DNA of 53,979 bases, taken from assembly GCA_027306785.1 (NCBI GenBank), contig DAHUZB010000029.1, positions 1 to 53,979 of the forward strand. The letters run 5' to 3'. Positions 8,891-19,076 of this stretch are shown one piece after another; position 1 is the stretch's first letter, and each line of letters opens with the position of its first letter. This DNA comes from Vulcanimicrobiota bacterium. Lineage in GTDB: Bacteria; Vulcanimicrobiota; Vulcanimicrobiia; Vulcanimicrobiales; Vulcanimicrobiaceae. A program made the position numbers and the translations under genes. Below the pieces are notes generated by a model. The model was given only the letters and a program-made list of their open reading frames with translations. It did no database searches and was not told where the DNA came from.

Positions 8891-10231
8891 TTAGTCCACC
8901 TTCACCAGCAGCGCATCGCCCTGACCGCCGCCCGAGCAAATCGCCGCGATGCCGTAGCCGCCGCCGCGCTTGCGAAGCTGATTGATCAGCGTGCCGGTGA
9001 TGCGGGCGCCCGACGCACCGATCGGATGTCCCATCGCGACCGCGCCGCCGAATTGGTTGATCGTGCCTTCGGCGAGGCCGAGGTTGCGCGACGAGGTGAG
9101 CGCGACCGCCGAGAACGCCTCGTTGATCTCCCAAACCGCGATATCGCTCGCCTTGAGACCGTGCTTCTCCATCAGCTTCTGCGCCGCCATCGCGGGCGTG
9201 AGGCAGATGTACGGCGAGTCCCAGCCCACGGTCGCGTGATCGACGATCGTCGCGAGCGCGGAGAGCCCGCGCTCCTTCGCGTAGGCGGCGTCGGCGAGAA
9301 TCAGTGCCGCGGCGCCGTCGTTCACGCCGGGCGCGTTGGCCGCGGTAATCGTGCCGTCTTTCTCGAGCGGCTTGAGCTTCGCCATCGTTTCCATGCTCGC
9401 GTCGGCGCGCACCGCTTCGTCGCGATCGACGAGCGTGTGAGGAACGTCGCCCGTGACGAACGGCGCCCACTTCGCGTAGTCGAGCGTAAATTGCGCGGAG
9501 GGTTCGTGGCTCCACACGCGGTCGCTGCCGCCGACGGCGGCGGGAACGCGCGCTTGTGCAACCTGCGGCAGTTCGTCCATCACGACCTTGCCCTTGGCTT
9601 TGTTCGCGACTTTGACGGCGACGATCTCGTCGGCGAAGTTGCCCGCTTCATGCGCGGCGTGCGCGCGGCGATGGCTCTCGTAGGCGAAGCGATCCTGTTC
9701 TTCGCGCGTCATGCCGAATTCGTTCGCGACGATGCTGCCCTGCGTGGACATCGTCATCGGGAAGTACGCGTCCCACAGGCCGTCGTTGATCATCGCGTCG
9801 ATCAGCTTGCCGTCGCCGAAGCGGTAGCCGCTACGCGCATCTTTGAGCAGGTAGGGCGCGTTGGACATCGACTCCATGCCGCCCGCCGCGACGACGCGAT
9901 TCGCGCCGCCGTCGATCAGACGCATCGCGTTCGCGACCGCGAGCATACCCGAGGCGCAGACCTTGTTGATCGTCTCGGCCGTCGTCGTCTTCGCGAGACC
10001 CGATTTGAAGAGCACCTGGCGCGCCGGATTCTGCCCGACGCCCGCCTGCAGCACCTCGCCGAAAATCACGTGTTCGATCTCCGCGGGGTCGAGGCCGGCG
10101 CGGCGCAGCGCGCCGATCAGGGCCACGGCACCGAGCGTGGTGGCGTCGAGCGAAGAGAGGGCGCCGCCGAGCTTACCGAAGGGCGTGCGGGCGGTTGCGA
10201 GGACAACGGTGGAAGCGTTCATAGAGGCCAT
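8891..10231 (-). CDS. acetyl-CoA C-acetyltransferase (thiolase) with internal insertion
   Basis: This thiolase has 446 residues where about 390-400 is usual. The active-site residues are present: Cys92 in INKVCASGM, the His in GHPIGASGARI, and the second Cys in CSGGGQGDALL near the C-terminus. Compared with the usual thiolase layout, an extra stretch of roughly 45-50 residues lies at about 210-265 (ANKAKGKVVMDELPQ to WAPFVTGDVPHT), between the sequence FADEIV and the METMAKLKP helix. It condenses two acetyl-CoA or cleaves acetoacetyl-CoA. Two ATGs four codons apart (10231 and 10222) are possible starts. First of a three-gene acyl-CoA unit, it may have its own promoter in the 70-nt gap upstream. 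Confidence 0.93.
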   Translation of the reverse strand: MASMNASTVVLATARTPFGKLGGALSSLDATTLGAVALIGALRRAGLDPAEIEHVIFGEVLQAGVGQNPARQVLFKSGLAKTTTAETINKVCASGMLAVANAMRLIDGGANRVVAAGGMESMSNAPYLLKDARSGYRFGDGKLIDAMINDGLWDAYFPMTMSTQGSIVANEFGMTREEQDRFAYESHRRAHAAHEAGNFADEIVAVKVANKAKGKVVMDELPQVAQARVPAAVGGSDRVWSHEPSAQFTLDYAKWAPFVTGDVPHTLVDRDEAVRADASMETMAKLKPLEKDGTITAANAPGVNDGAAALILADAAYAKERGLSALATIVDHATVGWDSPYICLTPAMAAQKLMEKHGLKASDIAVWEINEAFSAVALTSSRNLGLAEGTINQFGGAVAMGHPIGASGARITGTLINQLRKRGGGYGIAAICSGGGQGDALLVKVD

Positions 10232-10301
10232 AACCTGCCCCGCCTTCGGGACGTATGCATTTTTTACTTGCAGGGCGACTCTTCTCGCACCCCGGCAGCG
10301 G

Positions 10302-11189
10302 CTAGGGATCCGGGCGGCAGATCACGATGCCGCCCGGATCGCAGTGCTCCGCCTCCACCTGCACCGTCACGTGGCCGATGCCGAATCGGTCGCGCAGCAG
10401 CGCGCGCAGCGCGTCGAGCACGAGCCCGCCGCGCGCGACGCCCGCGTCGTCGAGCAGCACATGCGCCGACATCGCATACGAACCGCTGCCGATCGTCCAC
10501 ACGTGTAGATCGTGCACGCTCACCACGCCCGCGATCTCGCGCATGCGTGCCTCCACGTCGTGCGCATCGATACCCGGCGGCGTGCCTTCGAGCAGCACGT
10601 CGCTCGCGTCGCGCAGCACGCGCACCACGCCCGCAATGATGATCGCGGCGACGAAGAGCGAGAGCAGCGGATCGATCCAGGCCGCGTGCGTGAAGAGAAT
10701 CAGCACGCCGCCCACGATCACCGCGAGCGCACCGAGCGCGTCGCCCGCCACGTGGAAGAGCGCGGCGCGTACGTTCAAATTCCGGTCGTGATCGTGACCG
10801 TGCGAGAGCGTGAGCCCGATCGTCACGTTCGCGACGAAGCCGATCGCCGCGATCGCGGTCATCGTGGCGCCGTGCGGTTCGACGGGCGATCCGAAGCGGC
10901 GAACCGCTTCGTACACGAGCAGGATGGTGGCGCCGAGCAGCAGCGTGCCGTTGAAGAGCGCGCCGAGCACCTCGATGCGCCCGTAGCCGAAGCTCTTGCG
11001 GCGATTCGCTCGGCGAGCCGCGGCGATCGAGGCGAGCACCGCGACCGCGAGCGCGAAGACGTCCATGCAGACGTGCACCGCGTCGGTGAGCAGCGCGATG
11101 CTGTGCGACGCGAACCCGCCCCAGAACTCGAGGGCCGCGACGGCCGCCGCGAGCACCAAGGCGAGTCCCAAACGAGCGCGCGTGCTCAT
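10302..11189 (-). CDS. cation diffusion facilitator family transporter
   Basis: A 295-residue inner-membrane antiporter of the CzcD/ZitB type, expected to export Zn(II) or related divalent metals against protons. Six hydrophobic segments occupy about residues 5-180. The TM2 metal-site motif appears as TDAVHVCMD (His and Asp four apart) and TM5 has HVAGDALG. A His-rich cytosolic loop (LSHGHDHDRN) lies between TM4 and TM5. The C-terminal ferredoxin-like domain includes VHDLHVWTIGSGSYAMSAHVL. It begins 10 nt after the methyltransferase gene in the same direction. Nothing in the sequence indicates metal regulation. Confidence 0.93.
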   Translation of the reverse strand: MSTRARLGLALVLAAAVAALEFWGGFASHSIALLTDAVHVCMDVFALAVAVLASIAAARRANRRKSFGYGRIEVLGALFNGTLLLGATILLVYEAVRRFGSPVEPHGATMTAIAAIGFVANVTIGLTLSHGHDHDRNLNVRAALFHVAGDALGALAVIVGGVLILFTHAAWIDPLLSLFVAAIIIAGVVRVLRDASDVLLEGTPPGIDAHDVEARMREIAGVVSVHDLHVWTIGSGSYAMSAHVLLDDAGVARGGLVLDALRALLRDRFGIGHVTVQVEAEHCDPGGIVICRPDP

Positions 11190-11199
11190 CGCACGAGGA

Positions 11200-11799
11200 T
11201 CAGGCTTTCAGCGTTTTGAGCAGCAGCACCGCGAACATCGCGCCGAAGGTCGCGAACGTGCGCGTCTCCGCTTCCTTGATGACGCTCGGTTCCCACGAGC
11301 CCTGCTGCTCCGCGGCGGGTTCGGCCTGCGGCACGAGCGCGGGCACGCGCTCGCAATACCGATCGAACGTCTCACCGAACTGCGAGCGCAAAAACTGTTC
11401 TTCGTGCGGGATGATCGTCGCATAGACGGCGGCCATGGTGCCGAGCGACGAGCCCAGGAGCGCGTGCTTCTCGCCGAACGTATTCTTGCCGGTGAACGCG
11501 ATGCCGAAGCCGAGCGCGGTGATGAAGTTTCCGACATAGAGCGGATTGCGCACGTGCGCGTAGGGGCCCGCGGTCACGAGCTTCGGCGCTTCGACGTGAT
11601 CGCCGCGCGTGGTGACGCCGGAGTAGCCGACGGCCCAGCAACGCACGAGCTCGCCCGCGATTGCGAGCGGGAGGCCGACCGCCACGCTCGTCGCGCTCGG
11701 CTTGCCGAACGCCGCGAGGACTGCCGCGGGAATCGCAAGGAGCGTACCGCGGTTCTTGAAGACGAACGCCTGGAATTCTTCGGATCGTGGATCGGTCAT
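11200..11799 (-). CDS. isoprenylcysteine carboxyl methyltransferase-like membrane protein
   Basis: A 199-residue integral membrane methyltransferase of the ICMT/PEMT-like family. The diagnostic core is LVTAGPYAHVRNPLYVGNF at about residues 74-92, which binds SAM. It is followed by HEEQFLRSQFGETFDRYCERVP, the typical Glu/Phe-rich C-terminal signature. Hydrophobic segments flank these, and an unusual tail of about 40 residues ends in another hydrophobic helix. The substrate is unknown in bacteria of this type. The start codon overlaps the stop of the upstream reductase gene by 4 nt (ATGA), implying co-translation with GDP-sugar genes. Confidence 0.85.
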   Translation of the reverse strand: MTDPRSEEFQAFVFKNRGTLLAIPAAVLAAFGKPSATSVAVGLPLAIAGELVRCWAVGYSGVTTRGDHVEAPKLVTAGPYAHVRNPLYVGNFITALGFGIAFTGKNTFGEKHALLGSSLGTMAAVYATIIPHEEQFLRSQFGETFDRYCERVPALVPQAEPAAEQQGSWEPSVIKEAETRTFATFGAMFAVLLLKTLKA

Positions 11800-12728
11800 G
11801 AGGCTGTTGTAGTTACCGCCGCTGCGTAGATATCCTGGATCGAGCGCCGGAAGGGGATCTCCGGCTGCCAGCCCGTCGCCGCGCGCAGCTTGCCGTTATC
11901 GCCGACGAAGAGGGGCACGTCGGAGGGACGCATGCGCGCCGGATCGTCGCGCACCTCCACCGGCACGTGCGCCGCGATGATCAGTTCGCGCAGCACCTCG
12001 CGAATCGGCCGCGCGGCCCCGCTCGCGACGTTGTAGATCTCACCGCTCGCACCGTGCTCGGCGAGCGCGACGTAGGCGCGCACCACGTCGCGCACGTCGA
12101 GAAAATCGCGCTTCGCATCGAGATTGCCGACGTAGAGCACGGGCTCGGCGCCCGCGGCGATGCGCGCGAGTTGCAGCGCGAAATTCGCGACCGCGAAACG
12201 ATCGCTCTGCCCCGGGCCGATGTGATTGAACGCGCGCGCGATCACCACGTCCATGCCGTAGGCGCGCGCCTCGCCGAGCAGCAGCATCTCGGCCGCCGCC
12301 TTGCTCGCCGCATACGGATTGGCCGGATTCGGCGCGGTTTGCTCGATCAGCGGGATGCGATCCGGCGGCTGCACACCGTACACCTCCGCCGAACTCGTGA
12401 AGAGCAGACGCGGCAGACGCGCACCGCCTCCGGCGTATTCGCGCATCGCCTGCGTGAGATTGGCGCAGCCGAGCACGTTTGCCCGATAGGTCGCAAGCGG
12501 CGCCGCGAGCGAGTCGGGCACGAAGGTCTGCGCCGCCAAATGAAAGACGATATCGGGACGCGCCACGTCGAGTGCGGCGCGCAGCGTGCTCGGATCGTCG
12601 AGATCGATCGGGAACGCGTCGAGATCGCCCGGGCCGCCGCAGGCGAGTACCTCGCTGCCCGCCTGCCCGAGCGCCTCCACGAGATAGCGACCGACGAAGC
12701 CGGTGGCGCCGGTGACGAGCGCGCGCAT
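11796..12728 (-). CDS. rmd: GDP-4-dehydro-6-deoxy-D-mannose reductase-like (NAD-dependent epimerase/dehydratase)
   Basis: A 310-residue extended SDR enzyme. The Rossmann motif TGATGFVGRYL is at residues 7-17, and the catalytic set is SSAEVYG plus NPYAASK (Tyr and Lys). NHIGPGQ and RDFLDVRDVVRAY are the usual substrate-pocket segments. Directly after gmd (3-nt gap), it most likely reduces GDP-4-keto-6-deoxymannose to GDP-D-rhamnose. GDP-fucose synthase is less likely because fucose synthases have a different signature, but other 4-keto reductases cannot be excluded. Its stop overlaps the start of the methyltransferase gene. Confidence 0.85.
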   Translation of the reverse strand: MRALVTGATGFVGRYLVEALGQAGSEVLACGGPGDLDAFPIDLDDPSTLRAALDVARPDIVFHLAAQTFVPDSLAAPLATYRANVLGCANLTQAMREYAGGGARLPRLLFTSSAEVYGVQPPDRIPLIEQTAPNPANPYAASKAAAEMLLLGEARAYGMDVVIARAFNHIGPGQSDRFAVANFALQLARIAAGAEPVLYVGNLDAKRDFLDVRDVVRAYVALAEHGASGEIYNVASGAARPIREVLRELIIAAHVPVEVRDDPARMRPSDVPLFVGDNGKLRAATGWQPEIPFRRSIQDIYAAAVTTTAS

Positions 12729-12731
12729 CGG

Positions 12732-14385
<1,654 letters not shown>

Positions 14386-14427
14386 TGCCGGGGTATTAGC
14401 TACCGCGCCGAGGGAACCATGCAGGCG

Positions 14428-15171
14428 TCAGCGCGCGGCCGCGAGGCGCGCGACGAGCGTGGTCGCGATAAAGGCCGCCACCTCGCTCGGCAGCGTACCG
14501 CGCCCGAATCCGGCGTCGTAGCCGAGTTCGCTCGCCATCAGGTTCGTGACGCGCGGACCGCCGCAGATCAGCACCACGCGATCGCGCAGACCTTCGGCTT
14601 CGAGCAGCTCCACGAGCGCCGTGAAGTTCTTGATATCGCTGCCCTTCTGCGTCACCACCTGCGAGGCGAGCAGCGCGTCGATGCGATGCTCCTTCGCGTA
14701 GCGCACGAAATCTTCGACGGCGATCTGGCTGCCCAGATTGAAGGCCTCGAAGCCCTGATAGCGCTCGAGCCCGTAATCGCCCTTGTAGCCCTTCATGTTC
14801 AGGATCGCATCGATTCCGACCGTGTGCGCATCGGTGCCGATACAGGCGCCCGCCACGCGAATCTTGCGGCCGAGGTGCTCCTGCACGTAGGCATCGATCT
14901 CTTCCATCGACATCGAAGCCGTCTTCGCCGAAGGGGCCTTGATCGTGGAGATATCGATGCTCTGCGGCGTGCTCGCGTAGACCACGAAGAGTGAAAAGCC
15001 GGCACCGATGCGTCGCCCTTCCACCACCTGCACGTCGGTGAAGCCCATCTTGGTGACGAGCTGACGCGCCGCTTCGTCGGCCGCCTCGCTCCATTCCACC
15101 GGCAGCGTGAACGAGAGCTGCACCTTCCCGTCGTTCATCGTATCGCCATACGGCTTGATCATCGAGCTCAT
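14428..15171 (-). CDS. kamE: D-lysine / beta-lysine 5,6-aminomutase beta subunit
   Basis: The 247-residue cobalamin-binding small subunit of the B12- and PLP-dependent enzyme that moves the terminal amino group of D-lysine or L-beta-lysine to carbon 5. The DxHxxG motif GTDAHTVG places the cobalt-ligating His at residue 116. Lys127 in NMKGYKG lies 11 residues on, the same spacing as the known His/PLP-Lys pair of the clostridial enzyme, and so should form the PLP Schiff base. The C-terminal Rossmann half (VVLICGGPRVTNLMASELGYDAGFG) completes the B12 fold. ATGA overlap with kamD ensures coupled synthesis. The rest of the fermentative lysine cluster (kamA, kdd, kce, kal) is not in the window. Confidence 0.95.
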   Translation of the reverse strand: MSSMIKPYGDTMNDGKVQLSFTLPVEWSEAADEAARQLVTKMGFTDVQVVEGRRIGAGFSLFVVYASTPQSIDISTIKAPSAKTASMSMEEIDAYVQEHLGRKIRVAGACIGTDAHTVGIDAILNMKGYKGDYGLERYQGFEAFNLGSQIAVEDFVRYAKEHRIDALLASQVVTQKGSDIKNFTALVELLEAEGLRDRVVLICGGPRVTNLMASELGYDAGFGRGTLPSEVAAFIATTLVARLAAAR

Positions 15172-16817
15172 TTCAGACCATCCTTCGACAAGCTCAGGAT
15201 GACACGACTACTCCCCGTCCCCACTGCGTCACCCCGAGCGCCCGCTGTGTCACCCTGAGCTTGTGCTGTGTCACCCTGAGCTTGTCGAAGGGCGGCTTCA
15301 AAGGGGTTCCAGTACTCGGGGGCGCGGGCGAAGACGCCGTCGAAGCCGCGGCCGCCGTCGGGCGAGCGCGAGACGTCGGCGAAGACCGCCGCTTCGATCG
15401 CGTTCATCAACCCCATCTCGGCGACGCGTTCGAGCAGCGCCGATGCGTCGGCGAGCACGTTCTGCGCCCGCTTTTCGATCACGCCGTCGGGCTTGAAGGT
15501 GATCTCGTCGCCGAAATGACGCGCCGTATTCATCACGTACCGCGCGTTTTCGATCGAGAGCGCGCGATCGCCGAGGAACGGCGTGTGAATCGCTTCGGTC
15601 AACATGCCGACGAGATGGATCGATTGCTTCGTCATCACCGAGGTGAGATTGAACATCGCGTCCATCAGGTGACCTTTGAAGATGTCGCCCGTCATGTGTT
15701 TGGTCGGCGGCATGTACTTCAGCGGCGCCTTCGGGAAGATTTGACGCGTCAGCTGCGCCTGCGCCACCTGGTAAAGAAACCCGTCCTGCAGATCGGGATT
15801 GATCTCGTAGGCGTCGCCGAGGCCGATCTGCTCGTCGGGCATGCCCGCGCGATGCGCGAATTCTTCGTTGATGAACTGCGATGCGAGCACCGCGGGTGCT
15901 TGCTCCACCGCGTCGGCGGTGGTGAGGTAATTATCCTCGCCCGTGTTGATGATGATGCCCGCGTACGCGTTGAGCATGCGGCTGAAATGCTGATCGACGA
16001 AGGTACGCTTCATGTTGATGTCGCGGAACAGGATGCCGTACATCGAATCGTTGAGCAGCATGTCGAGCCGTTCGAGCGCCGCCATCGACGCGATCTCGGG
16101 CATGCAGAGGCCGCTTGCATAGTTGGTGAGCATCACGTAGCGGCCTTCGCGCTCCGAGACCTCGTCGAGCGCCTCGCGCATGATCGAAAAATTCGCCTGC
16201 GTGGCGTAGGTGCCGCCGAAGCCTTCGGTCGTGGGGCCGTACGGCACGAAATCGAGCAGCGACTGCCCCGTGGAGCGGATGACGGCAATGATCTGCGCGC
16301 CCGACTCCACCGCCGCGACCGCCGCGGTGCGGTCTTCGTAGATGTTGCCGCTCGCGACGATCACGTAGAGCAGCGGCGGCGGCAGCTGTGGCAGACGACG
16401 CAGGCGCTCTTCGCGCTCCGCGCGGCGCGCGCGAATGCGCGCGAGCGACGCCTCGACGTGCGGGGCGATCGCGCCGCGCGCCGCTTCATCGGGCACGTGC
16501 GCGAAGTCGGCGAGCGCGTAGGTGCCCGCGGCGATCGCCTCGCCCAACGCGCGCGGTTCGAGCCCGGTCTCGGCGAGCGCCTTGCCGAAGGCGAGCGCCG
16601 CGCCGCGCGAGCGTTCCTGCGGGGAGAGCGCGTCGACCAGCATGTTCGGAATGGGGATCTCGTCGGCACCGACGCCGTCGACGCCGAGCAGGCGCAGCAC
16701 CGAACGCTCGACCGCGACGGTGGAATGAGCCTCGATGAACGCACTGACCGGCTCCGCAATGGCCGAAGCCAATGCGCGGCACCGGTCGACGGTATTCTGG
16801 TCGATCCGCAATTCCAT
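15168..16817 (-). CDS. kamD: D-lysine / beta-lysine 5,6-aminomutase alpha subunit with repeat-derived C-terminal tail
   Basis: The 549-residue TIM-barrel subunit of lysine 5,6-aminomutase, longer than the usual 510-520. Recognisable family stretches are DFVPYGPTTEGFGGTYAT, MLTNYASGLCMPEIA, INTGEDNYLTTADA, PTKHMTGDIFKGH and IHTPFLGDRALSIENARYVMN. The family-like sequence ends at about residue 507 (PEYWNPFEAA). Residues of about 508-549 (LRQAQGDTAQAQGDTAG, then RVILSLSKDG) are a translation of the inverted dispersed repeats at 15182-15291 and have no catalytic counterpart. The tail stays open up to a TGA that overlaps the kamE ATG, so it preserves translational coupling. It is placed 36 nt after rmlD, an odd neighbour for amino-acid catabolism. 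Confidence 0.95.
   Translation of the reverse strand: MELRIDQNTVDRCRALASAIAEPVSAFIEAHSTVAVERSVLRLLGVDGVGADEIPIPNMLVDALSPQERSRGAALAFGKALAETGLEPRALGEAIAAGTYALADFAHVPDEAARGAIAPHVEASLARIRARRAEREERLRRLPQLPPPLLYVIVASGNIYEDRTAAVAAVESGAQIIAVIRSTGQSLLDFVPYGPTTEGFGGTYATQANFSIMREALDEVSEREGRYVMLTNYASGLCMPEIASMAALERLDMLLNDSMYGILFRDINMKRTFVDQHFSRMLNAYAGIIINTGEDNYLTTADAVEQAPAVLASQFINEEFAHRAGMPDEQIGLGDAYEINPDLQDGFLYQVAQAQLTRQIFPKAPLKYMPPTKHMTGDIFKGHLMDAMFNLTSVMTKQSIHLVGMLTEAIHTPFLGDRALSIENARYVMNTARHFGDEITFKPDGVIEKRAQNVLADASALLERVAEMGLMNAIEAAVFADVSRSPDGGRGFDGVFARAPEYWNPFEAALRQAQGDTAQAQGDTAGARGDAVGTGSSRVILSLSKDGLK
15182..15291. repeat. inverted dispersed elements with tandem GTGTCACCCTGAGC copies inside the kamD 3' end
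   Basis: The left end CCTTCGACAAGCTCAGGATG plus ACAC is at 15182-15205. The right end is its inverse at 15268-15291. Between them are a partial copy (GCGTCACCCCGAGC, about 15227) and an 18-nt copy (GTGTCACCCTGAGCTTGT, 15247-15264). The arrangement repeats that of the 6544-6867 array, but it lies within the reading frame of kamD. Confidence 0.9.
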
Positions 16818-16853
16818 AGCCCGCCTATCTTACGGACGCGGGTCGCTTTTTCC

Positions 16854-17702
16854 TTAAAGACCTTTGTCTCGAACGTAGGCGGCGACACCCTCGTCCCAGG
16901 CGGGCAGCGCGATGCCGAGTCGCGCGAGCCCCGCGTTGGCGAGCGCCGAGTAGGCCGGGCGGCGAGCCGCCGCCTTCCACTCGCCCGCCGAGATCGCGTC
17001 GATGGGATACCTGACGCCGGCGACGTCGAGCGCCTTCGCCGCGAAGTCGTACCAGCTGACCGGCCCCACGTTCACCGCATGATAGAGACCGTAGGCGCGG
17101 GTCGCCACGAGCGCGCGCAGCGCCTCGGCGAGATGCCCGGCATAGGTCGGAGAGGCGACGACGTCGTTGACGACGCGGATCGCTTCGCCGGCCCGCGCCT
17201 GCGCGATCACCCGATCCACGAACGTGCCTTTACTGCGCGAGGCGTGCAGACCGTAGACACCGCAGGTGCGCACCACGTACGCATTCATCCGGCGTCGCAG
17301 CACGAGCAGTTCGCCCGCGAGCTTCGAGACGCCGTACGCGGAGATCGGGCGCGGACAATCGTCCTCCGTGTACGGCCGCGTGGCCGAGCCGTCGAAGACG
17401 TAGTCGGTACTGATTGTCAGAAAATCGATCCCGCGCTGCTGCGCGGCATCCGCGAGCGCATCGACCGCGACCGCGTTGATCGCGAGCGCCTGCGCGGGCT
17501 CCACTTCGCAGACGTCCACGTTGTGAAACGCCGCGCAATTCACGAGGAGATCGGGCCGCACGCGATCGAGCACGGCCGCCCACGTCGTACGATCTTCCAG
17601 CGGGAAATCCGCGTGCGTCGGCGCGACGATCTCGTCGTCACGCCACGCTACGGCAATCGCGCGGCCGAGCTGCCCCGAGCCGCCGACGAGCAGGATCTTC
17701 AT
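16854..17702 (-). CDS. rmlD: dTDP-4-dehydrorhamnose reductase
   Basis: A 282-residue SDR-family enzyme, the last step of dTDP-L-rhamnose synthesis. GGSGQLGRAI binds NADPH. NCAAFHNVDVCEVEP, ISTDYVFDG with the catalytic Thr, and ISAYGVSKLAGE with the Tyr/Lys pair follow. The C-terminal RPAYSALAN and LPAWDEGVAAYV are typical of RmlD. Its start overlaps the flippase stop by 4 nt. RmlA and RmlB are not in the window. An RmlC-family protein lies at 20425. Confidence 0.94.
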   Translation of the reverse strand: MKILLVGGSGQLGRAIAVAWRDDEIVAPTHADFPLEDRTTWAAVLDRVRPDLLVNCAAFHNVDVCEVEPAQALAINAVAVDALADAAQQRGIDFLTISTDYVFDGSATRPYTEDDCPRPISAYGVSKLAGELLVLRRRMNAYVVRTCGVYGLHASRSKGTFVDRVIAQARAGEAIRVVNDVVASPTYAGHLAEALRALVATRAYGLYHAVNVGPVSWYDFAAKALDVAGVRYPIDAISAGEWKAAARRPAYSALANAGLARLGIALPAWDEGVAAYVRDKGL

Positions 17703-18982
17703 ACGGAATGAGCGCGACGCAAGCCTTGCACGGCGAGCGCAAGAGATACTACGGCGAAGATGACGGCGTTTCCGGCGATAAGTTCGTCAACGACGATCTG
17801 AAGCGTGGGATGGTAAAGGACGAATGTGAGTATGGTGCCGACCGTGGCGAGCACGAGCGGCCACACGAATGACAGGCGATGCGTCGCGATGCCATAGGAC
17901 GCAAGGGCGTTGGTGCCTGCGAGAAGTGCCATGACGGCACCATATCCCGGGAGCAGGCCGAGAGCCGCGTCGAAATCCCGCCCATACAATGCATGCAGCA
18001 GCAACAATCCGCCGAAGCGATACGCGAGCACGCCGAACACACCGACGACTGCGATAAACGCGAGTCCGAGCCCGAGGGCGTAACGCGTGCGTTCTCCGCG
18101 CGCATGACGCGCGGTCGCCTGCGGGATCAGCACGGCAGGAATGAATCCGACGAAGTAGAGCAGGATCTTTCCACCGAGCGCCGCCGCCGAATACAGACCC
18201 GCATCGTGTGCCCCGAAAGCATGTTTTACTACCAGTACGTCGACCGTTCCGATCGTACCGGTGGTAAACGCAATCGCACCCGCTCCAATCGTGGTCGCCA
18301 GGATACGGCGCCAGTCCCACACGATCTCACGTTTCGAAACGCGAATATAGTGACGCGCGAGAGGTAGCGCGATGAGCGCGAGGCCACCCGCGACACCGAC
18401 CAAGAAACTGCCGATAGCGCCGAAAACCGTTAGTCCGATGAAGCCGAGCGCACCGACGGCGACCAGCTTGAGGACACCCTCGGCCACCGCGGAGACCGCA
18501 AAACTTTCGTACTTGTGCGCACCCTGGGCGATGGCGCGCAGCATCGTCGAGAGGATGCTGGCCGCGGCGACGACGCCGACCACCGGGACCTCCCAAGACG
18601 GGATTTGCAGATAGCGGGCCAGCGGAACCGCGAATACCAGCCCCGCGGCAATAAAACCGAGCCCGATGTATCCGAAGAGACGCACCACGAAAGCGATCAG
18701 CCCCCGGACGTGCGAGTCGTCCTGTACCGCCCCGAACTCCGCTGCATAGCGGGCCGCAACGGGAGCGAGGACCGTAGCGGGCATGATCACGAGCGTCACG
18801 AGTGAAATCAGGGCGTATAGCGACCCGTAGTCGGCAACTCCGAGTCGACGGCTTGCGATCGCGTGAAAGACGAACCCGCACAGGTTCATCGCCATCGTCC
18901 CGATGAGCACGAGCGCCCCGGCGCTGACGAAGGCACGCGGCCCCGAGGGCGCGGATACTCGTTTCGAGTCGAGGGCGTTCAC
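17699..18982 (-). CDS. polysaccharide flippase (MOP/Wzx-like)
   Basis: A 427-residue inner-membrane protein with about 12 hydrophobic helices. The opening (AGALVLIGTMAMNLCGFVFHAIASRRLGVADYGSLYALIS) is the usual start of polysaccharide-biosynthesis Wzx proteins, which move undecaprenyl-linked repeat units across the membrane. It lacks the motifs of MurJ, which is encoded separately at 36479. It is the first gene of the long minus-strand run, divergent from the beta-propeller gene, and overlaps rmlD. Substrate cannot be read from sequence. Confidence 0.88.
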   Translation of the reverse strand: MNALDSKRVSAPSGPRAFVSAGALVLIGTMAMNLCGFVFHAIASRRLGVADYGSLYALISLVTLVIMPATVLAPVAARYAAEFGAVQDDSHVRGLIAFVVRLFGYIGLGFIAAGLVFAVPLARYLQIPSWEVPVVGVVAAASILSTMLRAIAQGAHKYESFAVSAVAEGVLKLVAVGALGFIGLTVFGAIGSFLVGVAGGLALIALPLARHYIRVSKREIVWDWRRILATTIGAGAIAFTTGTIGTVDVLVVKHAFGAHDAGLYSAAALGGKILLYFVGFIPAVLIPQATARHARGERTRYALGLGLAFIAVVGVFGVLAYRFGGLLLLHALYGRDFDAALGLLPGYGAVMALLAGTNALASYGIATHRLSFVWPLVLATVGTILTFVLYHPTLQIVVDELIAGNAVIFAVVSLALAVQGLRRAHSV

Positions 18983-19076
18983 GACGCGAGAGCTACGACA
19001 TCCGGGGTGCCGCTTCCCCGGCCGGCTCTCATCCGACTATCAGAAAACTGTCACGCTTATATCGTAGAATGAGACG
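18983..19076. promoter_or_regulatory. divergent intergenic region, likely two promoters
   Basis: This 94-nt gap separates the minus-strand flippase run from the plus-strand propeller gene. The part next to 19077 is AT-richer and holds TATAT and TAGAAT (19065-19070) -10-like hexamers, but no convincingly spaced -35 box. Evidence is by position and composition only. Confidence 0.3.
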
